A stretch of 64,000 bases of DNA from Cyanosarcina radialis HA8281-LM2 (GTDB lineage Bacteria; Cyanobacteriota; Cyanobacteriia; Cyanobacteriales; CCAP-1448), in the NCBI GenBank assembly GCA_019359615.1, contig JAHHHA010000007.1, forward strand, positions 124,001-188,000, read 5' to 3'. A program made the position numbers and the translations under genes. The notes under the pieces were generated by a model. That model was given only the letters and a program-made list of their open reading frames with translations. It did not search any database and had not been told where the DNA came from. This document shows positions 25,216 through 34,641 of the stretch, in pieces (positions within the stretch are counted from its first letter, which is position 1; every line of letters begins with the position of its first letter).

Positions 25216-26253
25216 ATGATTGTTTGTCCCAATTGCAATCACCAAAATCCTGATGGAGCCACGCAGTGCGAGGCTTGCTATACGCCTCTACCGACTACTA
25301 CTAGTTGCCCTAATTGCGGTGCTGGAGTTCAGGCTGATGCTACTTTTTGCGGCCAGTGCGGTTTTAATCTTCAGCCCACTGGTACTAGCGGAGCAACTCC
25401 TATAGGAACGGTTCCCCTACCAGATCTGCCCGATCTACCTGACTTACCTGAAGTTCCTTCAGAAACCTTAGTGGTCAGCCCCGTTCAGTCCAATCCGGGT
25501 GCGGCTAGTTCCAGCCCGTTACCTCCTACAGTAGTTGGCCAAACACCAGAAGTTAGTTCTCCCGCGCCAGATCCTTGGTCGGTGCCACCCTCTACGCCAG
25601 CGATGCCAGATCCAATGGGACTAGACCCAGCGGCCATGCCCAGCAATCTCATGCCAGATCCAATGGCGGCATCTCCGACTCCACCGCCGATGCCAGATCC
25701 AATGGGATTAGACCCAGCAGCTATGCCCAGCAATCCCATGCCAGATCCAATGGCGGCATCTCCAACTCCGCCGCCGATGCCAGATCCAATGGGACTAGAC
25801 CCAGCGGCCATGCCCAGCAATCCCATGCCAGATCCAATGGCATCAGCCCCAGAAGCAACTCCGACTCCACCACCAATGCCAGATCCAATGGCAGCGTCGG
25901 GGGTAGCAAAAACTCAACTCCAGCAGCAAACTTGCCGCTTCTTGCACGTCCAAACTAATACGCTGATTGAATTACCACCAAATATCTTGGTAATTCATAT
26001 GGGCAAGCCTAACGATCAAATTCCTCCCGATATTGATGTCTCGGGTTTCCCCAACTCAGAGATCGTGTCGCGGGTTCATGCCGATGTCCGGGTTGAGGGT
26101 GATGCCTTTTATATTGAAGATGTGGGCAGTGCTAATGGCACCTACGTCAATCACACTCCCCTGCTGCGAGGCAACCGCCATCGCTTGCGAGCAGGCGATC
26201 GCGTCAGTTTGGGGAAAGGCGACTTAGTTACATTTTTGTTTCAAGTTTCTTAA
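25216..26253 (+). CDS. Zinc-ribbon and FHA domain protein with Met/Pro repeats
   Basis: The 345-residue protein has three parts. Residues 4-48 are two zinc ribbons (Cys 4, 7, 18, 21 and Cys 31, 34, 45, 48). Residues 50-225 are Pro-rich and hold a 29-residue unit, MPDPMGLDPAAMPSN-type, three times in tandem (starting at about 130, 159 and 188), encoded by an 87-base DNA repeat. Residues 235-345 are an FHA domain with SRVHADVRVEG and GSANGTYVN, which binds phosphothreonine peptides. It is therefore probably an adaptor for Ser/Thr kinase signalling. A second FHA gene follows 244 bp downstream. Confidence 0.88.
   Translation: MIVCPNCNHQNPDGATQCEACYTPLPTTTSCPNCGAGVQADATFCGQCGFNLQPTGTSGATPIGTVPLPDLPDLPDLPEVPSETLVVSPVQSNPGAASSSPLPPTVVGQTPEVSSPAPDPWSVPPSTPAMPDPMGLDPAAMPSNLMPDPMAASPTPPPMPDPMGLDPAAMPSNPMPDPMAASPTPPPMPDPMGLDPAAMPSNPMPDPMASAPEATPTPPPMPDPMAASGVAKTQLQQQTCRFLHVQTNTLIELPPNILVIHMGKPNDQIPPDIDVSGFPNSEIVSRVHADVRVEGDAFYIEDVGSANGTYVNHTPLLRGNRHRLRAGDRVSLGKGDLVTFLFQVS
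25603..25872 (+). repeat. 87-base in-frame tandem repeat
   Basis: Three units encode the Met/Pro-rich 29-residue repeat of the FHA protein, and a fourth partial unit follows. The copies differ mainly at third codon positions, which suggests selection on the protein sequence, but the array could still vary in copy number. Confidence 0.8.
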
Positions 26254-26420
26254 CTAACTAGTTAAGACCGGGGTAGGAAAATAGCTCGACTCAACTTTCC
26301 TACTCCGAGGGTAGGAGTGCCAAAATAACTAACCTGCGAAGAAGTTGTCAAACCATTATCTTTTAATTATTGAGATTGTCGATCGAAAGCTTATGCCATC
26401 GGCTTTTTGACTTTTGGACG

Positions 26421-26438
26421 GACGCGAGATCTCGCGTC
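26421..26438. repeat. GACGCGAGATCTCGCGTC palindrome
   Basis: A perfect 18-base palindrome between the two FHA genes, followed by TCTACTC. The arms resemble the GAGACG/CGTCTC arms of the larger palindromes in this window. It could act as a transcriptional hairpin or protein site. Confidence 0.5.
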
Positions 26439-26497
26439 TCTACTCCCGCGCAGCGATCCTAATCTGTTGTGTTTTACCCCTGTGAAAACTACTATAG

Positions 26498-26947
26498 ATG
26501 GCAAAGGGAAAATACTTGCAAGATCGAACACCAGTGATTACGCTGACTTTGCTCCATCCTCTCCAATCTATTCCCGTCCAGAGTTGGTCTTTTGATTCCG
26601 AATCGATCATTCGGATTGGCAGGGCGACAGATAACGATGTCGTCCTCTACAGTGCGGTAGTTTCTCGCTACCATGTCGAACTGAGGCTCACCAATTCTGG
26701 GTGGGAGGTGGTTAGCTTAGGGGCTAATGGCACCTATGTAGATGGCAAACTGATTACCCAAATGCCAGCGATCGATGGGACAGTGATGCGCCTTGCTAGC
26801 TCTGGACCTCAAGTTCAAATTAAGCTGGGCAGCGGGCGCTCGGAATCTAGAGCGAAGCCAGATCGATCGGGTTTTAGTTCCAGCGTAACAACTCCAAGTC
26901 TTGACGAACCAGATTCAGACACTTATACAGAAGAAGAAACTGGGTAG
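26498..26947 (+). CDS. FHA domain protein
   Basis: The 149-residue protein is essentially one FHA domain (about residues 10-105). It has the conserved phosphothreonine-binding set: IRIGRATDNDVVL, SRYHVEL and GANGTYVDGK. A Ser-rich acidic tail of about 40 residues follows. It lies after the larger FHA gene on the same strand and probably belongs to the same signalling set; two Ser/Thr kinases are encoded elsewhere in the window (8156 and 46831), but no direct link can be shown. Confidence 0.88.
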   Translation: MAKGKYLQDRTPVITLTLLHPLQSIPVQSWSFDSESIIRIGRATDNDVVLYSAVVSRYHVELRLTNSGWEVVSLGANGTYVDGKLITQMPAIDGTVMRLASSGPQVQIKLGSGRSESRAKPDRSGFSSSVTTPSLDEPDSDTYTEEETG

Positions 26948-27062
26948 CAATTGGCAATTCACAATTCGCAATTCGCAATTTGGGATGGAAAAAGCTCGAT
27001 CGAGCTAGATTTTGTCCCGATGATACTTGCCTCGCTCGCCCTGTAGGGTTGATTTTACAGTG

Positions 27063-27743
27063 TTACTTAATTTCCGCGATCGCTTGGGCAAACCAGCTAG
27101 CAGCACTAATATTAGTTTCTGTCGTCAAATGCTGTAGAGTTTCTTCTAATAATGAAATTGCCAACTTTTCTAAAACGCCAGATTCGGTACATTCTTGATA
27201 TTTTCCATCTGCTTGCAGGCGAAAAGCAATAACTCTTTTTCCCCGAACGTCAATTACCCAATATTCTGGAATACCTAGAGCCGCATAAAGTTGTTTTTTT
27301 TCATCTAAATCGGTGGCTAAAGTTGTATCGGAGATTTCACCCACCAAATCGGGAACTCGCCACTTATCCAGGTGAATGTAACGGGGTTCTCCTGCTTGCC
27401 ATTGTGGAGCGCCTTCGCCAATATAAAGAACCAAATCTGCTGCTGCTGCTCGAATTTTAGGCTTTTCAATTAAACAACGTCCCAAAGATTCAGCCTTCTT
27501 TTCTGAGTAGCGGCTGAACCAAATATAAAGTAGTATTGCAAACAGATCGCTAACTTTAGCGTGATTAATTCCTTCGGTTCCCATTTGAACGAAAAGATAG
27601 TTGTCATTAAAAAATAGCCTGACTCTCTCTGTATTAGGAGCGTCGCGATAAACTAAATAATCTTCCCAAGTAGCTGGCTGCCATCGGGAAATTTCGTTGT
27701 CCAAGGCTGCTTGAGGAGTAGTTTTGGTAGTTGAAGTAATCAT
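27063..27743 (-). CDS. Uma2 family (DUF820) putative endonuclease
   Basis: The 226-residue protein has the PD-(D/E)XK-like core of the Uma2 family: VPDLVGEISDTTLATDLDEK with the acidic metal ligands, then KKQLYAALGIPEYWVIDVRG. The family is greatly expanded in cyanobacteria and its physiological role is not established; nuclease activity is inferred from the fold. Three Uma2-type loci are in this window (this one, 37809 and the broken copy at 44888). Confidence 0.85.
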   Translation of the reverse strand: MITSTTKTTPQAALDNEISRWQPATWEDYLVYRDAPNTERVRLFFNDNYLFVQMGTEGINHAKVSDLFAILLYIWFSRYSEKKAESLGRCLIEKPKIRAAAADLVLYIGEGAPQWQAGEPRYIHLDKWRVPDLVGEISDTTLATDLDEKKQLYAALGIPEYWVIDVRGKRVIAFRLQADGKYQECTESGVLEKLAISLLEETLQHLTTETNISAASWFAQAIAEIK

Positions 27744-27827
27744 CAGATAAACCTGCTCAAAAAGCTAATGCTATGTTAGCAACTTTAGATAGGAGTAGAA
27801 GTGAAGTAAAGAACAGGCGATCGCCCC

Positions 27828-28526
27828 TTAAACTAAATAAGATTTCCAAGACTCGATCGCTTCTGGGGAACCGTACCACATTCCAGGCGATCGAGGGGAA
27901 TGTTTAGCCCCTTCAACGATTAAATTAGTCGCTCCTTCTAAATGGGCGGCAGATATAGGAGTAATGCCATCTCCCCAGCAATTACCTTGTCCGCAAGTTA
28001 ATTTATAGCTATTGTAAGCTAACCATTGACCTAACTTTCTCGCTCCATAAATTGATTTTCCGGCAACGCAAACATAGCGCACTTTAGAATAGAAACGTCC
28101 GGGATAGTTATCATTAACAAAATCAAGATTTTTGCGCGTCCAAGGTTCGCCGCTAATATGAGGAGTTCCTAAAGTAATGAAGGTGGCAATATAGGGGTGG
28201 GCGTGCCATAAAGCCGCCGATTCAGTCACATCTCGGTGAATTAAATATGGTTTTTCGCCTAAATAAATCCGGCCGATCCAGCCACCAGCAGAGTGACAAA
28301 CTAGGTTAATCTGAGAAACTTGATGCTGCTGTAATACTTGCTTGACAGTGCGATCGATCTGGCGCAAAATTGGCACCATCGATCGCCCTCCCACCGTCGG
28401 CCACCAATCTCGCTGGCGCAGCGGTACGGTGACAGTAGGAAATCCTAGCTGTTGGAGATATTGTTCTAAAGGACGATAAGCGATCGCGCCTTCTAAATAA
28501 CCAGGCAAAATTACAATTGGCAACAT
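27828..28526 (-). CDS. Lipase-like alpha/beta hydrolase
   Basis: The product starts MLPIVILPGYLEGAIAYRPL at 28526 (an in-frame ATG at 28544 would add 6 residues). The nucleophile elbow CHSAGGW, with Ser near residue 83, and the oxyanion strand ILPGYLEG mark an alpha/beta hydrolase of the esterase/lipase group, and GDGITPISAAHLEGA and GAKHSP contain likely acid and His members of the triad. There is no signal peptide. The substrate is unknown. It diverges from cobI with about 85 bp between them, including a GTCAAAA period-7 array at 28528-28556. Confidence 0.82.
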   Translation of the reverse strand: MLPIVILPGYLEGAIAYRPLEQYLQQLGFPTVTVPLRQRDWWPTVGGRSMVPILRQIDRTVKQVLQQHQVSQINLVCHSAGGWIGRIYLGEKPYLIHRDVTESAALWHAHPYIATFITLGTPHISGEPWTRKNLDFVNDNYPGRFYSKVRYVCVAGKSIYGARKLGQWLAYNSYKLTCGQGNCWGDGITPISAAHLEGATNLIVEGAKHSPRSPGMWYGSPEAIESWKSYLV

Positions 28527-28610
28527 AGTCAAGTCAAAAGTCAAAAGTCAAAAGTTCAAATTCCGAATAGTCCAACCCATATTTTCCAGCCAATATATTT
28601 ATTATCGATC

Positions 28611-29315
28611 GTGCAAACAGGTATTCTCTACGGCATCGGTGTCGGCCCTGGCGACCCAGAATTAATTACTCTAAAGGGGTTACGCCTCTTAAAGCAAGTG
28701 CCTGTGGTGGCATTTCCTGAAGGTAGAGGCAAGACGGGCATGGCTCAAGAAATTGTGGCTCAATGGTTGAGTCCCCATCAAGTGCAATTGCCCTTAGATT
28801 TTGCTTTCGTCCGAGATGAAACCCTGCTGGCTCAAGCTTGGGAAATTGCGGCTCAAAAGGTTTGGCACTACTTACAACAAGGGCAAGATGTCGCCTTTGT
28901 TTGTGAGGGCGATATTAGCTTTTACAGCACGTTTACCTACTTAGCCCAAACCCTACAACAATTTTATCCTGATGCGATCGTGCAGGCGATTCCAGGGATT
29001 TGTTCGCCGATGGCAGCAGCGGCGGCTTTGGGAGTGCCTTTAACCGTTCGCCACCAGCGGCTCGCGATCGTTCCGGCTTTATATGCGCCTGATGAGCTAG
29101 AAACCGCTCTAGATTGGGCAGATGTAGTAGTTTTGATGAAAGTAAGTTCTGTCTACGATCGAGTTTGGCAGATCTTACAGCGCCGTCAGTTGTTAAAACA
29201 GAGTTGGGTAGTAGAAAGAGTAGCTTTACCCAACCAAGTCATTTATAGCGACTTAAGCGATCGCCCGCACCTGCAACTGTCTTACTTTTCTCTCTTAATC
29301 GTCCAGGTAAAATAG
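28611..29315 (+). CDS. cobI: Precorrin-2 C20-methyltransferase
   Basis: This enzyme methylates C-20 of precorrin-2 (or its cobalt form) with S-adenosylmethionine during cobalamin synthesis. The 234-residue product has the tetrapyrrole methylase fold: YGIGVGPGDPELITLKGLRL at residues 6-25, CEGDISFYSTFTYL near residue 97 and PGICSPMAAAAALGVPL near residue 127. It starts with GTG at 28611. No other cobalamin gene is adjacent, which is common in cyanobacteria. Confidence 0.93.
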   Translation: MQTGILYGIGVGPGDPELITLKGLRLLKQVPVVAFPEGRGKTGMAQEIVAQWLSPHQVQLPLDFAFVRDETLLAQAWEIAAQKVWHYLQQGQDVAFVCEGDISFYSTFTYLAQTLQQFYPDAIVQAIPGICSPMAAAAALGVPLTVRHQRLAIVPALYAPDELETALDWADVVVLMKVSSVYDRVWQILQRRQLLKQSWVVERVALPNQVIYSDLSDRPHLQLSYFSLLIVQVK

Positions 29316-29453
29316 AAGTTCAAGCTTCGGCTACGCTCAGCTTGAAGGAGTTCAGAAGTTTGGGAGTTTAGTAGTTCAGAATGTCAGTTGTCAGTAGTTA
29401 AATTTCCCCCCTGCTCCTCCGCTCCCCATCTCCCCATCTCCCCCTCTCCCTCT

Positions 29454-30734
29454 ATGTCCTCTTTATCGTTTGTCACAGATTTATCAGCAAAGTTGCTACA
29501 GCCAACTGTAATTGCTGCTATTGCTTCTATTGGCGCACATAGCTTGCTGGCAATGGCTCTACCCAATTTATCGACTTCTGGAGAGGTGAAAGAGGAATCA
29601 ACTCCAGACAAAGTTGAGATCGTGGAATTAACGCCAGCAGAACGGCAACGCTTACCAGATCTATCGCCTATACCATCTCAGGCATATCAAACGCAACCGC
29701 TCTCTTCAGTGCCGCTGCTACCGCCGCACAATAACTTTTCTTCAACTATTCCTGATATTCGGCTGCCGCCCGTGAGGACGGCTAACTTGCCACCAATTCC
29801 ACCGAGCGCTCGCACTTCTTCACCCAAAACCAAACCTAATAAACCGACCAAAACGGCAAAAGCCACTAAAACCCGTAAACCCTTGAAAGTCGGGAAGACT
29901 AATAAAATTGCTAAAGTCAATAAGCCTAGTAACAGCAAACAAAGCGCTGGAACTTATAGATTTTTTAACCAGCCAACTCTTAAAGGAAAAGAAGTTACCT
30001 CGCTCCCCGATGGAGCGCTGGCCGATCTGCCTGGAGAAATCGCTCCCAAACCTCCTCAAACTACTAATCCCAAGCCTACAAAGCCTGGATCTAGAACTAA
30101 TAAGCGCCCTCAAAGAGTCGCAGCTAGAAATCGTTCCTCTAGGGCTAATCGAGGCAGATCTCCAATAGCTCGAAAGCCGAATAATTCTCAGTCTCCACCT
30201 AGAAGAAATCCCAAAAAACCGATCGCCAGATCTTCTAAACCTGCTGCTACACCTGCGACTCCCAACCCGCAACCTTCTGTAACTCCGACTCCAGCAACCG
30301 ACGATCGCGCAGTACAACAAGCGCTGATAGAACAAGAACTAGAGCGCAGCCTAACTCGCAATGAGGTTAATACTAGCGATCGCGAAGCTCAGCGCAATTA
30401 CCTTAATTGGATAGCGAAGGGAGGTCTAGATGGCAAGCGGGAAGAAATTACCATTGCTGGGACATATCCTCAAGATGCCTGTCTCAAACAACTCAATGGC
30501 AGCGCCAGCGTAGCCATTTTAGTAGAGCCAAATAAACGTCCCATCGGCCAAGGGGAATTAATCAAAAGTTCTGGTTATTCTGTTTTCGATCGACAAGCAT
30601 TAGGAGATGCACTCAGTGCCAATTTTGACAACAAAACGGAGCGATCGAAAATCTACCTCGTCACAGTTGAATATAAATACAACAGGGAAGCTTGCCCGCC
30701 AGTAGGGAAAGAGGGGGAGAGGGGGAGCAACTAG
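29454..30734 (+). CDS. TonB-like energy transducer protein
   Basis: I start this gene at ATG 29454; the frame is open upstream to 29388, but those codons are made of CATCTCCC-type repeats. The 426-residue protein has one N-terminal membrane span (about residues 12-32, LLQPTVIAAIASIGAHSLLA), a long Pro/Lys-rich periplasmic stretch (residues 45-290, many KPTKTAK and KPNK words) and a C-terminal domain with GSASVAILVEPNKRPIGQGE and DALSANFDNKTERSKIYLVT that resembles TonB C-terminal domains. It could couple the membrane potential to outer-membrane transport. No ExbB or ExbD gene is next to it. It converges on topA. Confidence 0.75.
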   Translation: MSSLSFVTDLSAKLLQPTVIAAIASIGAHSLLAMALPNLSTSGEVKEESTPDKVEIVELTPAERQRLPDLSPIPSQAYQTQPLSSVPLLPPHNNFSSTIPDIRLPPVRTANLPPIPPSARTSSPKTKPNKPTKTAKATKTRKPLKVGKTNKIAKVNKPSNSKQSAGTYRFFNQPTLKGKEVTSLPDGALADLPGEIAPKPPQTTNPKPTKPGSRTNKRPQRVAARNRSSRANRGRSPIARKPNNSQSPPRRNPKKPIARSSKPAATPATPNPQPSVTPTPATDDRAVQQALIEQELERSLTRNEVNTSDREAQRNYLNWIAKGGLDGKREEITIAGTYPQDACLKQLNGSASVAILVEPNKRPIGQGELIKSSGYSVFDRQALGDALSANFDNKTERSKIYLVTVEYKYNREACPPVGKEGERGSN

Positions 30735-30783
30735 CAACTGACAACTAGCAACTCAACACTCAACACTCAACACTCCACACTTC
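30730..30783. repeat. Period-7 array between convergent genes
   Basis: Words CAACTGA/CAACTAG and then CAACACT (the complement of the AGTGTTG word seen near 900 and 12070) fill the gap between the TonB-like gene and topA. No terminator hairpin is evident here. Confidence 0.7.
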
Positions 30784-33504
30784 TCAAACTTCTGCATTCT
30801 TCTTGCGGGTAGTCGAGCTAGTACCAGCGGCTTTAGTTTTGGTCGATTTAGTAGTAGTCGATTTAGTTTTGGTAGATTTGGTTTTAGTGGAACTAGTTGA
30901 CTTGCTGGTACTGCGAGTAGATTTTTTGGTGGAGGCTTTAGCCGATAAAAGTTCTACGGCTTTAGCTAGAGTTATACCTTCTACAGTTTCTCCTTCCGGG
31001 ATAGAGACGTTGGTTTTACCGTGGTTGAGGTAAGGGCCGTATTGACCATCGTAAATATTTACTGGTTCGCTATCACTGGGATGTTTGCCCAATTCTCGTA
31101 AGGCTTTTTTGGTATTACTGCGGCTGCGCCTGCCCGCCTTTTTCGGCTCGGATAGCAATTCCAACGCCCTCTCTAAGGTAATGGTAAAAATATCGTCTCC
31201 CGCTTTGAGCGATCGATAGTCTTTACCCTCTTTACCTTGGTCGTGAACGACATAAGCACCAAAAGGACCGATACTAGCTTGAATTTTGCGATCGGTTGCT
31301 GGGTGAGTTCCCAAAGTGCGAGGTAAAGATAGCAGCGCCACTGCTTTTTCTAAAGTCAGATCGTCGGGGTTGAATCCCTTGGGTAATGAAGCCCGTTTGG
31401 GTTTGGGGTTATCTTCAGTTTTCTGCCCGATTTGGACGTAAGGACCGTAAGGCCCGATCTTGAATAAATAAATCGGTTCGCCTTTCTCTGGATGTATCCC
31501 TAACTCGGCAGGACCTTCGGTTTTCTGACGCAGTAATTCCTCCACCCGTTCGGCATTTAAATCCGCTGGAGTCCAACCTTCGGGAATAGGAACGGTGATG
31601 GACTCATCGCCATTTTGGGACTGAATGTAAGGGTTTTTACTGCCGATGCGAATTTTGGCATCTATGTTTTCTAATTCAACTGTCCGCGCTATAGCCGGAT
31701 CGATTTGACTTTCCCGTTCTTTAACTTGGGCTTCTAAACCTTTTTCACCCAAATAAAATTTCTGGAGGTAAGGCAGCCATTTGACTTCCCCAGTAGAGAT
31801 GTCATCGAGGGTTTGCTCCATCCGGGCTGTAAAACCAAGATCTACTAAATCGGAAAAGTTTTGCTCTAACAGGCTGGTGACAGCAAAAGCCGTGAAGGTG
31901 GGAACTAAAGCGTTATTGTTCAGCTTGGCATAGCCGCGATCGCAAATAGTCCCGATGATGCTGGCATAAGTGCTAGGACGACCGATTCCTTCGGTTTCTA
32001 GAGTTTTGACTAGAGAGGCTTCGCTGTAACGGGCTGGGGGCTGCGTTTCATGATCGATCGCTTCCAATTCCTTGCAGTTGGGATGGTCGCCCGTTTTCAG
32101 TGGCGGTAGAATTACTTCTTGGTTTTCGAGCGCAGCGTCTGGATCGTCGGAACCTTCGACGTAGGCACGTAAATAACCCGCAAAGTCGATCCGCTTGCCA
32201 GTGGTACGAAAGCCAGCATCTTCTACTTGCAAATCGACGGTAATCAGGGTTTGCTTGGAATCAGCCATTTGGCAAGCTACCGTCCGCTTCCAAATCAAGT
32301 CGTACAGGGCAAATTCCGTGCCGCCCAGACCTGTTTCTTGAGGAGTACGGAAGGTATTCCCCGCTGGACGAATCGCTTCATGGGCCTCTTGAGCGCCTTT
32401 ACTCTTAGTGGTGTATTGTCGGGGTTTGGGGCTGAGGTATTCTTTGCCGTATTTTTGTTCTACACAACTGCGGGCAGCCGCGATCGCTTGGTCGGACAAA
32501 TGCACCGAATCCGTCCGCATATAGGTGATATACCCTTGCTCGTAAAGGCTTTGAGCGACCCGCATCGTATCTCTAGCAGAGAGCCGGAGCTTGCGGTTTG
32601 ACTCTTGTTGCAAGGTTGAAGTGGTAAACGGTGGCGATGGCTTGCGAGTCACCGCTCGTTCTTCAATTTCTGTCACCGTCCAGGTTTTGTCTTCCAGCCT
32701 CTCTTTTAAGGCGACAGCTTCGGCTTCATTTAATAGTCTGACGTTCCGACCCGCAATAATTTGTCCGGTATTCGGGTCGAAATCGCTCCCTGTGGCTACC
32801 TTAATCCCCGCCAAGGCAATTAATTTAGCTTCAAAAGTATTTTCTTTCTTACCCTTTTGTCCCTCGCCTACAGCCTCTAGAATTGCCTTCAAATCCCAAT
32901 AACTACCTTGATGGAAGGCGAGGCGTTGGCGTTCCCGATTGACTAACAACCTGACCGCTACCGACTGTACCCGACCGGCTGATAATCCCCAAGAGATTTT
33001 CTTCCAGAGCAAGGGCGAAAGGGTATAGCCCACCAATCGGTCTAAAATCCGTCGCGTTTCTTGAGCGCGTACTACTTGCTCGTCAATCTGGCGGCAGTTT
33101 TTCAGTGCCAATTGAATCGCTTCTTTAGTGATTTCGTGAAATACCATCCGCACGATCGGAATTTTCGGTTTCAGCACTTGCAGTAAATGCCAACTGATAC
33201 TCTCCCCTTCTCGATCTTCGTCTGTTGCCAGTACCAATTCCTCAGCTTCTTTCAGGGCATCTTTTAGCTGCTTGACGACTTTTTGTTTCTCTTTAGGAAT
33301 AATATACAAGGGTTCAAAGTTAGCTTCGACGTTCACCCCCAACTCCGCCCATTTCTTTCCCTTAAACTCTTCAGGAATGTCCTTGGATGATGGAGGCAGA
33401 TCGCGAACGTGACCCATGGATGCCTCTACTCGGTAGTTAGAGGGCAGGTAGTTGCGGATGGTGCGAGCTTTAGTGGGAGATTCAACGATTACAAGCTTGG
33501 GCAT
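30784..33504 (-). CDS. topA: DNA topoisomerase I
   Basis: TopA relaxes negatively supercoiled DNA by a single-strand break. The start at 33504 gives [20 protein letters not shown], the Toprim domain opening; an ATG at 33537 in the same frame adds 11 unlikely residues. The DEDREGE Toprim motif is near residue 103 and the catalytic Tyr lies in YITYMRTDS near residue 325. After the core come three C-terminal repeats of the type [20 protein letters not shown], typical for TopA chains lacking zinc fingers. The last 55 residues are a Lys/Ser/Thr tail rich in TKSTKTKS units, probably disordered and DNA-binding. The protein is 906 residues. Confidence 0.95.
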   Translation of the reverse strand: MPKLVIVESPTKARTIRNYLPSNYRVEASMGHVRDLPPSSKDIPEEFKGKKWAELGVNVEANFEPLYIIPKEKQKVVKQLKDALKEAEELVLATDEDREGESISWHLLQVLKPKIPIVRMVFHEITKEAIQLALKNCRQIDEQVVRAQETRRILDRLVGYTLSPLLWKKISWGLSAGRVQSVAVRLLVNRERQRLAFHQGSYWDLKAILEAVGEGQKGKKENTFEAKLIALAGIKVATGSDFDPNTGQIIAGRNVRLLNEAEAVALKERLEDKTWTVTEIEERAVTRKPSPPFTTSTLQQESNRKLRLSARDTMRVAQSLYEQGYITYMRTDSVHLSDQAIAAARSCVEQKYGKEYLSPKPRQYTTKSKGAQEAHEAIRPAGNTFRTPQETGLGGTEFALYDLIWKRTVACQMADSKQTLITVDLQVEDAGFRTTGKRIDFAGYLRAYVEGSDDPDAALENQEVILPPLKTGDHPNCKELEAIDHETQPPARYSEASLVKTLETEGIGRPSTYASIIGTICDRGYAKLNNNALVPTFTAFAVTSLLEQNFSDLVDLGFTARMEQTLDDISTGEVKWLPYLQKFYLGEKGLEAQVKERESQIDPAIARTVELENIDAKIRIGSKNPYIQSQNGDESITVPIPEGWTPADLNAERVEELLRQKTEGPAELGIHPEKGEPIYLFKIGPYGPYVQIGQKTEDNPKPKRASLPKGFNPDDLTLEKAVALLSLPRTLGTHPATDRKIQASIGPFGAYVVHDQGKEGKDYRSLKAGDDIFTITLERALELLSEPKKAGRRSRSNTKKALRELGKHPSDSEPVNIYDGQYGPYLNHGKTNVSIPEGETVEGITLAKAVELLSAKASTKKSTRSTSKSTSSTKTKSTKTKSTTTKSTKTKAAGTSSTTRKKNAEV

Positions 33505-33834
33505 GAGAGTTGCACGAATAGCAGGGGCGCTAAACATTCCAATTTAAAGAATTGCTAGCAGATGTCAATAGACTTTTGGCTGAAATTACCGAATCGGGAT
33601 TGATTGCCAGAGGCGGTAGATCTCGATCGCCTATTCATCTACAGTAAAGCTACGGTTAGGCGATCGCCTCCAGAATCGTCAAGATAATTTAATCAAACTA
33701 AATATATTGCGGTCGGCGGTTAGTCTTCATAGCAGTTTTCACCCGTAGCGATTGTAGGACGATCGCGAGCGAGACGCTCGCACTACAGTTATTCGATCGA
33801 ATTCGCTCTGAGATCCCCCTGTGGACTATCGATA
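33505..33834. other. Spacer upstream of topA
   Basis: The divergent or upstream region of about 330 bases holds no complete gene. At 33534-33647 (plus strand) a frame without a start codon reads [20 protein letters not shown] and ends SPIHLQ; it looks protein-like and may be a gene fragment, but I do not recognise it. A GCGAGCGAGACGCTCGC hairpin word is at about 33766-33782. Confidence 0.4.
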
Positions 33835-34485
33835 TTACTGGCGACGCTCTTGTAATTGGCGATAAACAGCTTTGAGATCGACTTGATGGTGAGCTAAAGC
33901 TACTAGGGTATGGTAGAACAGATCGGCAACTTCGTTAGCGATCGCCTCCTTGTCGTCATCTTTGCAAGCCATCACCACTTCGGCTGACTCTTCTCCTATT
34001 TTCTTCAAAATTTTGTTATCTCCACCCGCAAACAGTTGGCAAGTGTAAGAACTTGCTGTCGGATTGTCGCGGCGATCGCAGATCGTCTCAAACAACTCGG
34101 ATAATGTATCGGCAGGAGGTGCAGCTTTAATTCCATCTAGTTGATGAAAGCAACTCCGTTCCCCCGTATGACAAGCAATATCTCCTACTTGCTCGACCGT
34201 AACTAGCAGCGCATCGCTATCGCAATCGTAGCGCAGACTTTGCACTTTCTGAACGTGACCGGAAGTTGCTCCCTTATGCCACAACTCGGAGCGAGAACGA
34301 CTCCAAAACCAAGTTTCTCCAGTTGTCATCGTCTTATGGAGGGACTCGCGATTCATCCAAGCCATCATCAACACCGTGCCATCGAGGTAATCTTGGACAA
34401 TGGCTGGAACTAGCCCTCGATCGTCGTAACGGATTTCTTCAACTGGAATCGCTGCACTTAAGGGGATTGATTTGGCACTTGACAT
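33835..34485 (-). CDS. hisIE: Bifunctional phosphoribosyl-AMP cyclohydrolase / phosphoribosyl-ATP pyrophosphatase
   Basis: HisIE catalyses the second and third steps of histidine synthesis. The N-terminal HisI domain (residues 15-120) has [27 protein letters not shown] and the zinc site DCDSDALL with [10 protein letters not shown]. The C-terminal HisE domain (residues 125-216) has the metal-binding [18 protein letters not shown] and NEVADLFYH motif. The 216-residue length is that of the normal fusion. It lies alone; the TnpB element is inserted about 120 bp upstream of its start. Confidence 0.96.
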   Translation of the reverse strand: MSSAKSIPLSAAIPVEEIRYDDRGLVPAIVQDYLDGTVLMMAWMNRESLHKTMTTGETWFWSRSRSELWHKGATSGHVQKVQSLRYDCDSDALLVTVEQVGDIACHTGERSCFHQLDGIKAAPPADTLSELFETICDRRDNPTASSYTCQLFAGGDNKILKKIGEESAEVVMACKDDDKEAIANEVADLFYHTLVALAHHQVDLKAVYRQLQERRQ

Positions 34486-34641
34486 CTGTTACAGAATCTA
34501 TATAAAAGAAACTTGCGAGTGAGCGACTTCGCTCGATGTTAAAGCTGAGCGACGTTGCCTTGAGCTTGTTGAAGAGAGCCGAAGCTTTAACCTCTGTATA
34601 TATCTTACAACGTACTGCAAGATTTGTGCTACCATAAAAAT

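Noticed and set aside
25485-25958. Repetitive frames on both strands over the FHA gene (GLLGMAAGSNPIGSG-type and ARSNGTRPSG-type)
   Set aside because: They are alternative-frame readings of the 87-base repeat that encodes the Met/Pro-rich linker; zinc-ribbon and FHA domains support the annotated frame.
29388-29453. Longer N terminus of the TonB-like protein
   Set aside because: Those 22 codons are CATCTCCC repeat DNA; the ATG at 29454 directly precedes the membrane anchor.
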